A stretch of 64,000 nucleotides of DNA from Juglans regia (taxonomy: Eukaryota > Streptophyta > Magnoliopsida > Fagales > Juglandaceae): contig NC_049901.1 of NCBI RefSeq assembly GCF_001411555.2, positions 43,206,302 through 43,270,301 of the forward strand. Reading direction: 5' to 3'. Of this stretch, positions 25,410-37,300 are shown in pieces (the stretch's first letter is position 1; every line of letters starts with the position of its first letter). Made by a program: the position numbers and the translations under genes. The notes beneath the pieces were generated by a model that was given only the letters and a program-made list of their open reading frames with translations, did no database searches and was not told where the DNA came from.

Positions 25410-26194
25410 AAGTGTGCCACCAAAATGACCCAAAAACGAAGAAATTCCAACTAAACTTGTTTAGTGAGAATTGACGAGGTAACTGGGAGGATTATTCCAC
25501 ACCCGTTCCATGTTGGTTGGGCTTAGGCAGGACAATGAGGCCTGTTTCAACCCAGGCCTTACCCTCTAATGGCCTTAGGATCGCCAAAAGGGTCTGGCCC
25601 TCTAGTTGTCTCAAGTGAAGAAAATGGTATTGCACGGGAAACTGGACAAAGGGGGACAGATGGGATGCGCCAACTCTAACGTCCCCTATGACACCTAACA
25701 TTAAAGGGCCCACGTTGGCAAGTGAACGGAAGACACGGGTAGCCCTCCATTCTCTGACGAAGGGAACCATAAATGACCGCGCTGCTCACCCACTGCCGGA
25801 ATGTGCCCTGGAAGCCACGCTGTATTAAAAGCGCCGTCTCAGAAGCCACACCGCATTAAAAGCGCCATCTCAGAAGCCACACCGCATTAAAAGCCCTATC
25901 TCAGAACACCATATTTTATTAAATACCCAAACAAAAGCAGCTACGGGCGAGATGGCGAACCCCTGAGACTGGTTACATAATGTAACCCTCCTAAAACCTC
26001 GTATAAAAGCTATATCTCAAGTACAAATAACTCTCTTCCGAACTCAATTATTAATGAACTACTACTCCCTACACAAGGGACTGACTTGAGCATCGGAGAT
26101 TCTCCAAACATCCCCGAGCCCACCTTCATCTTCATGTTTGCAGGTGAAGATTGTGGCCCGAGTTGCTAAAACCTTGTCCAGACATACAAAACAC
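25410..26194 (-). repeat. right terminal inverted repeat
   Basis: Inverted copy of 21356-22108, including a short direct array of GAAGCCACACCGCATTAAAA units (about 25810-25890) that the left arm also shows in inverted form. Confidence 0.75.
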
Positions 26195-26347
26195 AATGTT
26201 AATAGTTAAAATATTATTTTTAATATTATTATTGTTTTGAGATTTGAAAAAAATTGAATTATTTATTGTATTTTATTTTGAGAATTTGGAAAAGTTGTAA
26301 TGATTAGATGAAATAAAATGAGATGAGCTAAAAGGCTTTTTGTATCC
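26195..26347 (+). mobile_element. right half of the split MITE
   Basis: It continues the element begun at 21283. It has the family's AATATTATTATTGTTTTGAG and GATTAGATGAAATAAAATGA phrases and the closing TTGTATCCAAACC. Confidence 0.75.
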
Positions 26348-26769
26348 AAACCTCTCCTAAGATTATCTACTAATAAACAATATCAATATTTTTTAAATTT
26401 TAACCAATAATAAAACAAATATTACAAACTCAATAATAACATAGGGTAGCACTACAGTGCTACACCTACTGAGGATTCCATGATAAGTGCAATCTTCTTT
26501 TTTCTTTTTTAACTTTTTTTCATACATTTTTTTAATCTCTTTAAACATTTAAAAAAATTCAAAACATCATTAAAAAATAATTCCTTGATCATTAAATAAA
26601 AAGAGAGAGAGAGAGAGAGTCGGGACCCATTGTCGGTAGGAATCCTTGAGACCTATAGCATTTTCCTAATAACAAATATGAGCATAGGTCCAGAATTACA
26701 ATCACAACAATAAAAATAGAAGCATATTGAGAAATATTAATATTAAAAATCAACAATAATAAAATTATA

Positions 26770-26966
26770 ATTTTGAAATAAAATTTAAACGGGTTAATTT
26801 TGGGATAAGCAGATTGACCCATTATTGACCCGTTTATTAATCGTGTCTTAACAGGTCAACCTATTTTGATCCAAACTCATTTATATCAAATCCAAACCCA
26901 TGAATTTCGTATCATATTCGTATTGAATTCATGAATCGTGTCACATATTACCACTCCTACCCTATC
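26770..26966 (-). mobile_element. hAT-type MITE fragment
   Basis: Read in reverse it opens with TAGGAGTGGTAATATGTGAC and contains ACACGATTAATAAACGGGTC, the pattern of widespread short plant hAT elements (TAGGGCTGGCAA start, CGTGTC, AACGGGT). The distal end fades into AT-rich DNA. Confidence 0.5.
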
Positions 26967-27532
26967 TGGGTAATATGGAGCTCGCCCATGGAGTCCACTT
27001 TCTCTTTAAATTCTCTTTGTAATTCTGGATAGGGAATTATCGAAGAACAAGGAAATCATATTATTTGAATTTTAAATATGTTTTTAAAATAGAGTAGTGC
27101 AAGATATAATTTTTTTAACAGATATAATTCTTTTAAAAAAAAAATGAAAGGAGTATATTATTAAAAAATAGATTTTTCATATGTATTTCACATTTACTCA
27201 CTTTTTTTTTTAAAGAAAATGCATAAAATTTGCACACCCTATATATAATAGTAAAAATCATTTTCCTTTAAAGTATTGTTTACATATTAAACACTTAAGA
27301 TATCATATTAATAAATATAATTAGAATAAAATTATAGTAACATTGTTTTTATCAAACTAAATAATTTAGACTTTACCAACTTCCGGTCCAAAATTAGCCC
27401 CAATTGCTCAGTATACGGACCTCACAATTAGCCGAACAGCTTTCATGTTTGCTAGATTCGTTAGCCCAATCTAAAAGTTAATTTTACCTCGTGAACTTGG
27501 CCCATTACGTTGTTATATTTCCCCTTTTATAT

Positions 27533-27862
27533 TAAGGCCCGTTTGGAATTTGGATAATTTGATTTTAAATTAAGTTTAATATCTAAATATTCAATTCTTA
27601 AATTATTAAATTTATCTTAATTCAAAACTTCTTTATACATGAGACCTACAACCATTTTCAACTCAACATTTATTTACACATGGGACCTATAACTTTTTTC
27701 AACTTCCTATAAATACATCAAAACTCATGATCTTAACATACAAACACATTTAAATTCATTTTAGATGGGCTCCACAAAACTCACACCATCATCTCAACTC
27801 ATTATTATTCATAAAAAATTCAACTCATTTTAAATTAAATCAACATCTAAACGGAGCCTAAA
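27533..27862. mobile_element. MITE family B, copy 1
   Basis: The ends AAGGCCCGTTTGG and ATCTAAACGGAGCCT are inverted. Inside are TTCAACTC, CATGGGACCTATAA and CTCATTATTATTCATAAA. The same plan occurs at 58722-59097 and 62643-62994. Confidence 0.65.
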
Positions 27863-28679
27863 TCAACATAAATTTCTAATTTTATCGTTTCGAGTTTAAC
27901 GTCATGTATGGTGAATGACACATGTACAATTGTTTTTTACAATTTGTTATATAATTATATTTTAAATTAGGGATATTTATGTAAAATGATATTATTTTTA
28001 TAATTATTTCATAAAAATGTCGTTCATTTAAAACAAGATTAATTATAAAGTGCTGGAAAAATAATTTTATGTATATCATTTTCAATTTTGATATATCTAA
28101 TACTTTTCATAATATCTTGCACGAATGTTAATATATTCGAAGGGTTACGAGTAGCATTATAATCTTATCTATCTAAAATGTAAATATTTTCTCGATTTAA
28201 GATCTCTTTATATATTTTTCACCTAATGTATATGGATTAGATTAATTTAGAGAAATCATTCATTTTCATAATTATTAGTTAGTAATATAATGCATGTGTC
28301 ACATATAATTGTTATAAAAAAATGTGTTATGTATAATTATGGCTATATATATATATTCTACAATGGAATAAACCAAAAATGGAAACAATGAATAGCCACG
28401 ATGACTCTAATTAGTAATTACTATCTCGCACGTTTTCCAGTCCTTTCGTGTACTGATAAATTGTTTCAATAACGTACATACATATAAACCAACCGACTCT
28501 GCCCCCATCGATGATCACTTATACAGCTTCACTTAGAAGCTGAAATATTTTGGAAGTTAATTACATTACATGCATGCATGTACGTGAAAGAAATTGCTTT
28601 ATCAAATTATATATAAAGAATTAAGCACGTTATAAAGATGCATGTGAGCTTATTATAAGCTTAACGAAAATGCTGAATA

Positions 28680-29450
28680 CAACCGTGCCTTGTCCCCGTT
28701 GCGGCCTCGGCGCCTACGTGGCATTAATGCTAAACGACGCCGTTTGTCATTTCGAGTGTAATAATCAATTCGGGTTCGCATTCTTCAGCTTCCTCTGGCA
28801 TCTGGCATCACTCTCTTCCCTCTCTTCTCTTCCCCGTAATCCCATCCCTCTCTTCCCTTCCCCGAATTCAGAAACCCTAACCCGCGAACCCCGAATTCAG
28901 TTCGCATTCGGGACTTCCTCTGGCATTCCATCCCTCTCTTCCTTTCCCCTGCATCCGATCCCTCTCTTTTTCCCCCACGCACGAGCCCTAACCCACGAAC
29001 CCGCGTACCCGCAAAGCTCCACATCCCCTGCATCCCTCTCTTGCGCACGAACCCTAACCCTAATCTACCTTGCGCACGAACCCTAACCCTAATCTACCGT
29101 CCTCTTCAGCCTTCAAGCCACGAACACACACGAACCCGAAAATCGTTCTCTCTTCTCCACGACCCCGCATCCCTCTCTTTCGCACGAACCCTAACCCTAA
29201 TCTACCGTCCTCTTCAGCCTTCAAGCCGCGAACACACACGAACCCGCAAACCGTTCGTTCTTCTCCACGACCCCGCATCCCTCTCTTTCGCACGAACCCT
29301 AACCCTAATCTACCCGTCCTCTTCAGCCTTCAAGCCGCGAACCCACACGAACCCGCCAACCGTTCTCTCTTCTCCACGACCCCGCAAAGCTCCATCCCCG
29401 TCGTCTTCACCCCTGAGGTGGCGACGGGACACGGTCCTCCTCTGCTTGAT
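28680..29450 (+). promoter_or_regulatory. G+C-rich terminal region of the MULE with telo-box motifs
   Basis: Unlike its AT-rich surroundings, this region is C-rich and carries AACCCTAA or CCCTAACCC at about 28866, 28986, 29049, 29078, 29187 and 29295. AACCCTA is the plant telo-box, common near transcription starts of highly expressed genes. The region lies just inside the left tip and upstream of the GRF gene, so it could be promoter plus a non-coding first exon. ORFs on both strands here are by-products of the repeats. Confidence 0.45.
29073..29396 (+). repeat. three 108-bp tandem repeats with double telo-boxes
   Basis: CGCACGAACCCTAACCCTAA begins units at 29073, 29181 and 29289, exactly 108 bases apart. 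Each then reads TCCTCTTCAGCCTTCAAGCC and ends in CCACGACCCCGCA. A partial unit head also lies 29 bases upstream, at 29044. Confidence 0.9.
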
Positions 29451-29528
29451 TAACCCCCCATGTTTTCGCCATATGTTGCTTTTACTTTTATGAATCAAAT
29501 TTGTGCTTGTGATTTTAGTATTCATTAC

Positions 29529-32107
29529 TTGATTTGAATGTTTGATTTTGATTCTGTTTAAGGATATATTTTGCAATTTGAATTTTTTGCTTTTTCATTT
29601 ATCTTTGTACATTACATTTGAATTAGGGGCAGTATCTTTTTTTTATTTATCTTCACATTAGAATTAAATGGGGCAGTTAACTATGTTTGGATTGAAGTGA
29701 GAAAGGGAAACATCCCGACTTGATTGGAAAAATTAATTGACTGTCCATGGTTATTAGTATTAAGAGGACATGTCTTCAAGTCAATTATTATATATTCATT
29801 TGGTGTAAATGATGATTTGAATGTTTGATTCTGATTCTGTTTAAGGATATATTTTGCAATTTGAATTTTTTGCTTTTTCATTTATCTTTGTACCTTACAT
29901 TTGAATTAGGGGCAGTATTTTTTTTTATTTATCTTCACATTAGAATTAAATGGGGCAGTTAACTATGTTTGGATTGAAGTGAGAAAGGGAAACATCCCGA
30001 CTTGATTGGAAAAATTAATTGACTGCCCATGGTTATTAGTATTAAGAGGACATGTCTTCAAGGCAATTATTATATATTCATTTGGTGTAAATGATGATTT
30101 GAATGTTTGATTCTGATTCTGTTTAAGGATATATTTTGCAATTTGAATTTTTTGCTTTTTCAATTATCTTTGTACCTTACATTTGAATTAGGGGCAGTAT
30201 TTTTTTTTATTTATCTTCACATTAGAATTAAATGGGGCAGTTAACTATGTTTGGATTGAAGTGAGAAAGGGAAACATCCCGACTTGATTGGAAAAATTAA
30301 TTGACTGCCCATGGTTATTAGTATTAAGAGGACATGTCTTCAAGCCAATTATTATATATTCATTTGGTGTAAATGATGATTTGAATGTTTGATTCTGATT
30401 CTGTTTAAGGATATATTTTGCAATTTGAATTTTTTGCTTTTTCATTTATCTTTGTACCTTACATTTGAATTAGGGGCAGTATTTTTTTTTATTTATCTTC
30501 ACATTAGAATTAAATGGGGCAGTTAACTATGTTTGGATTGAAGTGAGAAAGGGAAACATCCCGACTTGATTGGAAGAGTAATTAATTGACTGCCCATGGT
30601 TATTAGTATTAAGAGGACATGTCTTCAAGCCAATTATTATATATTCATTTGGTGTAAATGATGATTTGAATGTTTGATTCTGATTCTGTTTAAGGAATAG
30701 TTTGCAATTTGAATTTTTTGCTTTTTCATTAACTTTGTACCTTACATTTGAATTAGGGGCAGTATTTTTTTCTTATTTATCTTCACATTAGAATTAAATG
30801 GGGCAGTTAACTATGTTTGGATTGAAGTGATTGAGGGAAACATCCCGACTTGATTGGAGAGTAATTAATTGACTGCCCATGGTTATTAGTATTAAGAGGA
30901 CATGTCTTCAAGCCAATTATTATATATTCATTTGGTGTAAATGATGATTTGAATGTTTGATTCTGATTCTGTTTAAGGAAATAGTTTGCAATTTGAATTT
31001 TTTGCTTTTTCATTAACTTTGTACCTTACATTTGAATTAGGGGCAGTATTTTTTTCTTATTTATCTTCACATTAGAATTAAATGGGGCAGTTAACTATGT
31101 TTGGATTGAAGTGATTGAGGGAAACATCCCGACTTGATTGGAGAGTAATTAATTGACTGCCCATGGTTATTAGTATTAAGAGGACATGTCTTCAAGCCAA
31201 TTATTATATATTCATTTGGTGTAAATGATGATTTGAATGTTTGATTCTGATTCTGTTTAAGGAAATAGTTTGCAATTTGAATTTTTTGCTTTTTCATTAA
31301 CTTTGTACCTTACATTTGAATTAGGGGCAGTATTTTTTTCTTATTTATCTTCACATTAGAATTAAATGGGGCAGTTAACTATGTTTGGATTGAAGTGATT
31401 GAGGGAAACATCCCGACTTGATTGGAGAGTAATTAATTGACTGCCCATGGTTATTAGTATTAAGAGGACATGTCTTCAAGCCAATTATTATATATTCATT
31501 TGGTGTAAATGATGATTTGAATGTTTGATTCTGATTCTGTTTAAGGAAATAGTTTGCAATTTGAATTTTTTGCTTTTTCATTAACTTTGTACCTTACATT
31601 TGAATTAGGGGCAGTATTTTTTTCTTATTTATCTTCACATTAGAATTAAATGGGGCAGTTAACTATGTTTGGATTGAAGTGATTGAGGGAAACATCCCGA
31701 CTTGATTGGAGAGTAATTAATTGACTACCCGTGGTTATTAGTATTAAGAGGACATGTCTTCAAGCCAATTATTATATATTCATTTGGTGTAAATGATGAT
31801 TTGAATGTTTGATTCTGATTCTGTTTAAGGAAATAGTTTGCAATTTGAATTTTTTGCTTTTTCATTAACTTTGTACCTTACATTTGAATTAGGGGCAGTA
31901 TTTTTTTCTTATTTATCTTCACATTAGAATTAAATGGGGCAGTTAACTATGTTTGGATTGAAGTGATTGAGGGAAACATCCCGACTTGATTGGAGAGTAA
32001 TTAATTGACTGCCCATGGTTATTAGTATTAAGAGGACATGTCTTCAAGTCAATTATTATATATTCATTTGATTCTGATTCTGTTTAAGGATATATTTTGC
32101 AATTTGA
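29529..32107 (+). repeat. ~282-bp tandem array, about nine units
   Basis: Units are marked by AACTATGTTTGGATTGAAGTG near 29680, 29962, 30244, 30526, 30808, 31092, 31376, 31660 and 31944. The first four share AGAAAGGGAAACATC and GGATATATTTTGC. The later ones share ATTGAGGGAAACATC and GGAAATAGTTTGC with a 284-bp period. The unit at about 30526 is a hybrid, and the last partial unit returns to the first type. Each unit yields a minus-strand ORF of 66-68 codons, an artefact. The array separates the left terminal region from the GRF gene's start and may be spliced out as intron. Confidence 0.93.
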
Positions 32108-32707
32108 ATGTCATCATCATCATCTTCATCAATATCTTCTTCATGTTTTCCCAAACGTACTTTGGGAAAATCATTGTGCTTTTGCGAGCTCGAAGCCACA
32201 TTGAAATGGTCAACTACTGCAAAAAATCATAGACGACCCTTCTTAGGGTGTTCAAAGTACAATACCCAGGTAACTACATTTTTTGTTCCCTAAAATATTT
32301 TTTTATATATATTAATTTAATATGATGTACAGTTCATTCATCTCTAATACAATACAATATATGCATGAAATGAGCAGGGCTTACCATACTGTAAGTTCTT
32401 CAAGTGGTTGGATGCTAATGAAGTGATTGAGCTACAAGTTGAAGAAAGAATGAATGAACTGTTAAAGAAAGAGAAAGAGGTCGGGAAGACACTCGAGGTT
32501 CTTGAAAAGAGGGAGATTGAGCTGCGTAAGATAGTGGATCGCCTCGAGAGGGTGCAATTGGTACTATCCAATAAAAACGACAAAGTTATGCAAAAGGAGT
32601 TGGTGCTTAATGCACAAGAAGCTAAAATCTGCCGTGTAGGCACGCTGTTGAGGATTTATTGCTGTTTTGCATTTGTACATGTATTTTACCTAGTGTTATA
32701 TAAGTAA
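32108..32707 (+). CDS. GRF-type zinc finger, coiled-coil, membrane-segment protein (MULE accessory gene), 2 exons
   Basis: Exons 32108-32269 and 32378-32707 (donor CAG|GTAACT, acceptor GAGCAG|GG) give 163 codons plus stop. After a Ser-rich start comes a GRF zinc finger at residues 24-66: CFC, then KNHRRPFLGC, then YCKFFKWLD, which supplies the Cys ligands and the closing aromatic FKW. Residues about 70-135 are a charged coiled coil (ELLKKEKEVGKTLEVLEKRE). The tail (about 146-160) is hydrophobic and could be a membrane anchor. GRF fingers bind nucleic acid in several repair proteins; small plant GRF proteins of this build are mostly uncharacterised. It lies inside the MULE, pointing toward the transposase gene. 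No inactivating change is visible. Confidence 0.8.
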
Positions 32708-34381
32708 TTTTAATTTGGGATTGTTGTTAGTTCTATGTTTAGGTATTGGACTTGTAGGATTGTTTTAACTTCGTATTGGACTTGTACTGAACTTGTAAGT
32801 TTGTAATGGACTTATACATGTTTTAAGTTTGTATTGGACTTAAAGCATGTCTCTCAAATGGTAACCTGTGGAGATTATGAGAATGTATGAATGCTTGTGA
32901 AACAGATGCTAGACCAGGAATGAATGAGTAACTTACATTTGAATTGGACTTGAAACAGATGCAGAAAATATTGTTCTCCATTTTGTCCCTAACTATGGAT
33001 GCCAACTGTGCAATAAAAATTTACTGGATCTAGGATTGATTGATCTAGATTCTTTATATGGGTTTGTTTAGATTCAGATGGTTCAAAGTCCAAACTAGAA
33101 GTCTATAATCTCTTTATGTTTCAACTTGCTTGACCATTTAACCATTTTGGGAATGGATGGTGGTGGTTAATTGATTGTAGGATTTTCTTTCACAAGAGAT
33201 AATATTCAATTCAATGTTCTAAGTATTATTGGACATCAAGGTGATTCGTTTGGAAAGTTTACAGTTACTGTCAACTTGGTATGGGAAAGTATTAGCTTCA
33301 GAACTGTGTGAAGGATAAATAAAATGTTCAACAATCTGTATATTTAATTATCTGTTTGTACTTCTATATAGAAAGGAACAAGGGAAGAACTTATCAAAAA
33401 AAGAAAGGAACAAGGGAAGTTGTGTTGTGAGAAGAACTTAAGTCCCTCTAATACATTATGTGAATTTCTGCGGCATGTGTATTCACATAGGAAAGAAAGT
33501 AAGATATGCTATGATGAACCCTTCAAGAACTGTTCCCCAAGTTTGAAACCCACCACCTACCCCTTTGCTCCCATCCTCGAGGTTTTATCCATGTAATGCC
33601 TCACAGACTCTTTGTCTGAAAAAATAGTAATTTATTATGTAGTAACGTACGGTGGAATCCACATGAACCATTCACAAAGCAGCTGAAGAACTGTGGAGAT
33701 TATGAGAAACCCAGAACATTATAGCCACGCTGGAACCCAGACCATTAAAATCTGCATTAAAATCTAATTGGTCATTCCATACACTTCCATAAAAAAAAGT
33801 AGGATAAATATTGGACTTTGGTTTGCTGATGTAGGATAAATACCATCCTAATTGGTCATTCCCTCACTTCTCTAATGCTCAGCTCAAGTATATAAGTTTT
33901 TTAAGTTAATTGCATACTTCAGTATATGCATGGAATGACTAGACATACATACATACATAAAAATTAATATGCTATACTTGTTTTTGGAAAGGCTGATTGT
34001 TAAAAACTTCAACAATAACACCTAAAGACCCAAATAAACAGTACACCAATAACACCTAAAGACCCAAATAATTTTAATACAACAATAACATCCAGTCACC
34101 AATTACCAACACTCCATGTCATGGTCATGAACATTATCAACCACATCATTATCATAAAGAAACAAGTTTACTTCAATGAAAATATTTTGCAACTGAGTAT
34201 TAATCTTTCTAATAGGATGCCAAGTGAAATATAACCATTCTCACCACCATGTTCCATCAAATACACAAAATATATCGTTACACCATGGTTACAACAAAGT
34301 CCCTCCCTCAAATACATTCAAAATAAAAAAGTACCCTTGCAATACATTCAATACACAAAAAGTTGAGTGTGGAACCCATCA
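32708..34381. other. MULE interior between the two convergent genes
   Basis: After the GRF stop, TTGTATTGGACTTG-like phrases repeat at about 32755-32840, probably 3'-UTR. The rest has no coding signal. One LINE-tail insertion lies at 33371-33419. Confidence 0.5.
33371..33419 (+). mobile_element. 15-bp LINE-tail insertion with 17-bp target duplication
   Basis: GAAAGGAACAAGGGAAG occurs perfectly at 33371-33387 and 33403-33419 around AACTTATCAAAAAAA (33388-33402). The insert equals the last bases of the LINE at 13396-18714 (ACTTATC plus A tract). Confidence 0.8.
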
Positions 34382-37300
34382 TTACAACGGTTGTGATCCA
34401 TCTAATCCAAATTGAATCTGTAAAGAATAAACAACAAAAAATAGTTGTTTCAGGTAACTTCTATAAAGTTGAAAAAAAAGCTATGAACCACTTACACTTT
34501 CTTGACTCTGCATCACTATTTCTCGGGGTTGGGTTCCAGTAACATCTATAGCCACGCTTTCTCTTTCCGGAACAGCCTACTAGAAATCAATATTGTTGAG
34601 TATATAGCGAAATAATGGAAATTTGTAATTAGTTTATATATAAGTTTTTTAATATACCATCTCAGAAGGGCCAAATAGATTCCTGCATACTTCTACGGTT
34701 GGTGTATCTCCTCTATCCACGACTTGGGTATCTCCTCCATCCCGCTAATAATTATTTAAAAAACAAATTACATTAACTCGGCATTCTTCGTCAACAAAAT
34801 ATAAATAAAAAGCAGATATTAAAATATCATCACCTCTTTACGCTTCCCCTTTGTTGGTGCTTTCTTGATCTTTGCTTTAGCTTTTCGCATGTCTATCTCC
34901 ATCCTGGATGCTCTCCTTAAAGATGGAGGTCTGCCTTTACCTCGCACAACACGCGGACTACGTACTTCCCTCGAACCACCAACCGTAGTGTCCTTTGCCG
35001 TACTATCAACATTGGAACCAATTTGAGTCATCGACGGGGGTTCTTGATTGGCACGATACAAATCAATCATTGCCGTTAACTTAGAACTCGCATCCTCAGT
35101 ATGCTCTCTCGAACCTGATGCGAGAGTAATCATCTTATAACAGATATTTAAAAGACTTGAATATCTATTACAATCTGCCCGTTGTTCCCCTCCATCGTAG
35201 CTGCTGTGAATTAATGTGTATCGCCTTTTAATATCTTTCCTCCATCAATCTAAAATGTACATTTCTAGCAAAAATTTAATATCGTTACACCTGAATACGG
35301 CCAAAATATGCCGACACAATATCCCTCTCATCTCAAATAATCCACAAGAGCACTTTGCAACTGCATCTTCGCCACTAAAGTTCACAAAATGGGTAACCGG
35401 CTTAGTGAACTCTTCAAAACAAACTTCATCCTCTACCATGTATATTTTTACTGCACCATCACTTTTATGTAACTTTGGATTCAAGTCAATGATGCCGTTG
35501 ACTTGCTGCTGAACTTCCTTAAATTTAGCATTCGTGTACAACTCTTGAAACCTCTTTTCAATCGGAGATCTAGATATACAGGGGATTGTGGCATTAAATG
35601 ACTGGAAGTCCGCAAGATTTTCATTCTCAATCTTTTTTTTCAACGCATCATCAAATTGGTCTACAAACTCCTTCAAGTTTGTTCTAGCATGAACATAACC
35701 ATCAAAAAATGCATTCATGCTCTCGCTTCGCTGCGTTGTACTCATTCCAGCCCAAAAACACTCCTTCAGAAATGCCGGTACCCAATGTTCACGCTCAACA
35801 TATAGGCTTTGCAACCACGCATTCTCATGTAAGTTGTAAGTGTTAATCAACTGATCCCAACATTTCTCAAACTCATCAACAAGTTGAGTGTCGTAGACAC
35901 ATTTCATCAATGCATTTTTCATCCCAGTTTTGTACGAACTATATGAGCCACGCTTCTCGGGGACTTTCTTTAGTATATGCCAAAGACAAAATCTATGCCG
36001 GGTTTTTGGGAAAACAATTGCAATCGCATTTTTCATCGCTCTATCCTGATCAGTGATAATAGCCTTCGGAGCGATACCATCCATGCATTGCAACCATGTC
36101 TCGAATAACCACACAAAGGTCTCGGTATCCTCACTGGAAATCAAACCTGCCCCCAACAAAATTGACTGTCCATGGTGGTTTACACCAACAAATGGTGTAA
36201 AGGGCATCCCATATCGATTCGTTAGGTACGTGGTGTCGAATGTGACCACGTCACCAAAATCTTGGTATGCTGTTCTACTACGAGGGTCTGCCCAGAAGAC
36301 ATTTTTTAACCTCCCCTCATCATCTATATCCATCATATAAAAGAACCCAGGATTTTTGTACTGCATCCGTAAAAAGTAATCCCGGAGCGCTCCAGCACCA
36401 CCTGCTCCAAGTCGTAAATGTCTGGCCTTGTCAATATAATTACGACAATCCTTTTCCAAAAATGGGAGGTTCTCAAATCCACCCGCGCCAACAACAAGAG
36501 AGCCGTAACTCTTATTCGTTCGGATGCCAGCCAAATCATTTGTATCAAGGACCCTTTTTACGGCATCACTAACTTCTCTATTGCATCGAAAGAAACGGGA
36601 TTTCTTTGGACTGAGGCCGTGGTTATGGATATTATGTACTGTCGTCAACCGAAGCACACCATCTTGCCTTAAGGCATTAATCTTTGCTTTACATTCAGTT
36701 TTCCCTGTCGGACGTGGGTTGGCAACATTTAACGTCCTATTCCGGGCCTTCCCACCGCGAGCACAAGCAAGGGTGACGTATCTAACAGACTCATCTTGTC
36801 CCCTCTCGGTCCGTTTTGTCATCACCCCAAACCCGCATTTCTTACCATATTCCTTATAATAACTTAATAAATCTTCAAATGAATTAAACTCCATTCCCGA
36901 TTTTGGCTCTTCAATTGTATCATCATCATCCACTTGGACATTCTGAGATTTCTCAGCACTGCCATCTTCAGGTTCTGTAGGACTTGGTCTATCCTCAGTA
37001 CATTCTTCAGCTCTAGGGGATCCACATGGCGCTTCAGTTTCCCCACCATCAGGTCTATTATCCTCTGAACCAATTATTCTGCTTGTGGCGGAGCTTGTAT
37101 TGCTGATAGGAGCCGGCGGTTCCATGATATGTTCAAATGGATAACCAGCATTCTGCAATAAACACAAAAAGTTTGCAATTAAATTCCTACAAAGAAGCCA
37201 ACTTATTTTTTTTTAATAGGTGCAAAGAAACCAACTTATTAAGAATAAATCCTAATTAGTTATCACCACCTGTATGTTGATTGGATATTGGTTGCCAACC

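Larger units (their letters stand above)
21356..26194. mobile_element. 4.8-kb element with ~750-bp terminal inverted repeats (Mutator-like or fold-back)
   Basis: The left arm (21356 to about 22108) and right arm (about 25410-26194) are inverted copies over their whole length. Shared landmarks include TTTTGTATG...GGACAAGG at the tips, GGGAGTAGTAGTTCATTAATA, a cluster of AATGCGGC(A/T) units near GCTTCTGA, and GTTTAGTGAGAATT at the inner ends. The flanks ATTGTTAAC (21347-21355) and AATGTTAAT (26195-26203) agree at 7 of 9 bases, compatible with an old 9-bp Mutator-type duplication. The element splits a MITE and is itself invaded by a solo LTR. An inverted pair of LTRs is the alternative reading, since each arm can be drawn as TG...CA. 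Confidence 0.7.

Noticed and set aside
29044..29320. Telomere or interstitial telomeric repeat
   Set aside because: CCCTAAA units occur only in pairs inside a longer 108-bp unit, and the plant CCCTAAA spacing is not maintained.
29041..29576. ORFs on both strands in the telo-box repeats
   Set aside because: They repeat with the 108-bp unit (108 is divisible by three), so openness is a by-product; no domain is visible.
29681..31581. Six near-identical 66-68-codon minus-strand ORFs
   Set aside because: They simply repeat with the 282-bp array; composition is AT-driven and no start context or domain supports them.
29529..32107. CRISPR-like array
   Set aside because: There are no unique spacers: the whole 282-bp unit repeats head to tail, and the context is a plant nuclear genome.
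36053..36859. Plus-strand ORFs opposite the transposase
   Set aside because: Antisense shadows; the minus strand encodes continuous FAR1, MULE and SWIM domains.
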